DNA of 6,763 bases, from the NCBI GenBank assembly GCA_002359085.1, contig DEQB01000001.1, forward strand, positions 6,377 through 13,139. Direction: 5' to 3'. The stretch is from Erysipelothrix sp. UBA3377. Its GTDB lineage: Bacteria; Bacillota_I; Bacilli_A; Erysipelotrichales; Erysipelotrichaceae. Position numbers and translations under genes: made by a program. Shown here piece by piece: positions 4,767 through 6,763 of the stretch (within the stretch, counting starts at the first letter, position 1; the number at the start of each line of letters is the position of its first letter). The notes beneath the pieces were generated by a model that ran no database searches, was not told where the DNA came from, and worked only from the letters and a program-made list of their open reading frames with translations.

Positions 4767-6763
4767 ATGGCTGGCTTATTAAAGAGACTATTCAGCGGTG
4801 ATGGCAAGTATTTGTCTGAGATTGAATCAATTGCGAATGATATTGTCGCACTTGAAGGTGAAATCGCATCGTTGTCTGATGAAGAATTAAGAAATAAAAC
4901 AACAGAATTTAGAAATCGTTTGGCACAAGGTGAGACTTTAGATGACTTACTGATTGAAGCTTACGCAGTTGCGCGTGAAGCAGCGAAACGTGTTATTGGG
5001 GAATTCCCTTATCCAGTTCAGTTAATGGGCGCTGTGGTGTTGCATCGTGGTGACATTGCTGAAATGAAAACGGGGGAAGGTAAAACCTTAACGGCTGTAA
5101 TGCCGGCGTATTTGAATGCCCTTGAAGGTAAAGGGGTTCATATTATTACGGTAAACGAATACTTGGCGCAACGTGACTCAGAGTGGATGGGTGAAATCCA
5201 TCGTTTTTTAGGTTTAACAGTAGGAACAAACGTTCGTGCTTTACCAACCTTTGAGAAACGCAGTGTCTATGAGTGTGATATTACCTATACCACCAACTCT
5301 GAAGTTGGGTTTGACTATTTAAGAGACAACATGGTAACTGAGAAAAAGAACCGTGTTTTACGTCCTTTAAACTTTGCGTTGGTAGATGAGGTTGACTCCA
5401 TCTTAGTGGATGAGTCAAGAACACCTTTGATTATTTCAGGGGGAGCACGTGAGGGTACGAAGTTTTACGAACAAACCGATCGTTTTGCGAAGCGATTGAA
5501 TGAAGGTACAGATTACGTCGTGGATGTTAAAGCACGTTCAGTACAGTTAACAGAAGAAGGTGTTTCCAAAGCGGAACGTACTTTTAAAATAGATAACCTT
5601 TATGATTTGGATAATTCATCCCTGGTGCATTACATCAACAATGCTTTGAAAGCTAACTACACCATGGATAAAGATGTTGAATATGTGGTTCAAGACAATC
5701 AAGTGGTGATTGTTGACCAATTTACAGGTCGTTTGATGCATGGACGTGAGTATTCCGATGGGTTACACCAAGCACTTTCCGCAAAAGAACGTGTATCCAT
5801 TAAACAGGAAAGTATTACACTTGCGACCATTACCTATCAAAACTTCTTTAGACTTTACAATAAACTTTCAGGTATGACGGGAACCGCAAAAACTGAAGAG
5901 GAAGAATTCAGAGATATTTATAACATGCGTGTTCTTGAAATTCCTACAAACCGTCCCATTGCGCGTCAAGACCATCCTGATTTGGTATTTGGAACGCAAA
6001 AGGCAAAGTTTGAAGCTTTAATCGAAGAAGTCAAAGAACATAACGAAAAAGGACAACCCGTATTGGTAGGTACCGTTGCGGTTGAAACCAGTGAGTACTT
6101 AAGTTTGATGATGCGTCAACGTGGGATTCGACATGAGATTTTGAATGCGAAGAATCATGCACGTGAAGCTCAGATTATTGAAAAAGCAGGACGTAAAGGC
6201 TCCGTTACCATTGCGACCAACATGGCGGGACGTGGAACAGACATTAAGCTGGATGACGAAAGTCGTGCCTTGGGTGGATTGGCTGTTTTGGGTAGTGAAC
6301 GTCATGAGTCACGTCGTATTGATAATCAGTTACGTGGTCGTTCTGGTCGTCAGGGAGATCCTGGATATTCTAGATTCTATGTTTCATTTGAAGATGATTT
6401 GATGATCCGTCACGGCAGTGAAAGATTTGAAGGTCTGTATAAACAATTGGGTGATGTGGCAATTGAAAATAAAACCATCACCAAACAGATTTCTGCCGCA
6501 CAAAAACGTGTTGAAGGTATCAACTTCGATATCCGTAAACAATTATTGGACTATGATGATGTCTTGCGTCAACAACGTGAAATCATGTATGACCAAAGAA
6601 ATTACATTTTGGACAATGATGACGTTCATACGGTTTTAGAAGATTTGTTGAAACGTGGTGTTGAAAACATTCTAAATGCGAATGTTGATCCTGAAAAAAA
6701 TACAAAAGACTATGAAGGCATTGTAAACAATCTAAAACAAGTTGGATTTGAAACAACAGCAGA
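4767..6763 (+). CDS. secA: Preprotein translocase motor ATPase SecA, 3'-truncated by the window
   Basis: An open frame from ATG 4767 to the window end, 665 codons plus two bases with no stop; the usual full length is ~780–840 residues. SecA is the cytoplasmic motor that pushes unfolded preproteins through SecYEG. Visible: N-terminus [11 protein letters not shown]; Walker A MKTGEGKT at 100–107; [10 protein letters not shown] after it; Walker [21 protein letters not shown] at 206–225; the preprotein cross-linking region (~225–370); MTGTA at 370–374; GTVAVETSE at 435–443; arginine-finger motif NMAGRGTD at 485–492; and [20 protein letters not shown] at 511–530. The motifs fall at essentially the same residue numbers as in Bacillus subtilis SecA, so there is no internal indel or frameshift in the motor core. 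The window ends in the helical scaffold/wing region; the C-terminal zinc tail, if present, is not seen. It has its own ribosome binding site and a candidate promoter. This is the housekeeping SecA rather than an accessory SecA2, judged by motif conservation and context. Confidence 0.97.
   Translation, partial: MAGLLKRLFSGDGKYLSEIESIANDIVALEGEIASLSDEELRNKTTEFRNRLAQGETLDDLLIEAYAVAREAAKRVIGEFPYPVQLMGAVVLHRGDIAEMKTGEGKTLTAVMPAYLNALEGKGVHIITVNEYLAQRDSEWMGEIHRFLGLTVGTNVRALPTFEKRSVYECDITYTTNSEVGFDYLRDNMVTEKKNRVLRPLNFALVDEVDSILVDESRTPLIISGGAREGTKFYEQTDRFAKRLNEGTDYVVDVKARSVQLTEEGVSKAERTFKIDNLYDLDNSSLVHYINNALKANYTMDKDVEYVVQDNQVVIVDQFTGRLMHGREYSDGLHQALSAKERVSIKQESITLATITYQNFFRLYNKLSGMTGTAKTEEEEFRDIYNMRVLEIPTNRPIARQDHPDLVFGTQKAKFEALIEEVKEHNEKGQPVLVGTVAVETSEYLSLMMRQRGIRHEILNAKNHAREAQIIEKAGRKGSVTIATNMAGRGTDIKLDDESRALGGLAVLGSERHESRRIDNQLRGRSGRQGDPGYSRFYVSFEDDLMIRHGSERFEGLYKQLGDVAIENKTITKQISAAQKRVEGINFDIRKQLLDYDDVLRQQREIMYDQRNYILDNDDVHTVLEDLLKRGVENILNANVDPEKNTKDYEGIVNNLKQVGFETTA

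Noticed and set aside
6145..6639. Alternative-frame open stretches on both strands inside secA
   Set aside because: They overlap highly conserved SecA motor motifs, and their translations look random. They are shadows of secA.

Overview
The window looks like chromosomal DNA of a low-GC Gram-positive bacterium (Bacillota). The signs are AT-rich sequence, strong AGGAGG-type ribosome binding sites, densely packed same-strand operons, and the comF–secA neighbourhood typical of that phylum. The short ComFA and the protein flavour would fit an Erysipelotrichia-like lineage, but that is a guess and cannot be settled from the sequence alone. All six genes lie on the + strand, and both end genes run off the window.

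Bases 1–2775 hold the last three genes of a nucleoside ABC importer of the BMP/Nup (YufNOPQ-like) type. They are the C-terminal half of a double-domain ATPase and two membrane permeases. The genes overlap by 11 and 4 bases, and each permease's ribosome binding site sits inside the end of the gene before it, so they are almost certainly one translationally coupled operon. The lipoprotein and the ATPase N-terminus would lie upstream of the window.

A 14-bp perfect hairpin with a T-run at 2790–2834 closes this operon. Its 3' arm begins exactly at the ATG of the next gene, comFA. Bases 2815–4472 then encode ComFA, a DNA-uptake helicase-like ATPase with an N-terminal Cys4 zinc site, and ComFC, a Cys4 plus phosphoribosyltransferase-fold competence protein. 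They overlap by 58 bases. No comFB lies between them.

A consensus extended -10 promoter at the comFC stop drives a 66-residue single cold-shock-domain protein (4511–4711). It sits where many Bacillota carry the ribosome hibernation gene hpf. A second extended -10 promoter then precedes secA (4767 to the window end), of which 665 residues are visible, covering the whole motor core.

The window is mostly conserved housekeeping and accessory-conserved genes. I see no mobile element, CRISPR array, tRNA or rRNA, and no evidence of a wholly new system. The points most worth a second look are the terminator whose 3' arm is the start of comFA, the cold-shock gene in the hpf position with its missing core tryptophan, and the dual-coded zinc-finger region in the comFA/comFC overlap. 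No gene-free stretch exceeds about 55 bases.
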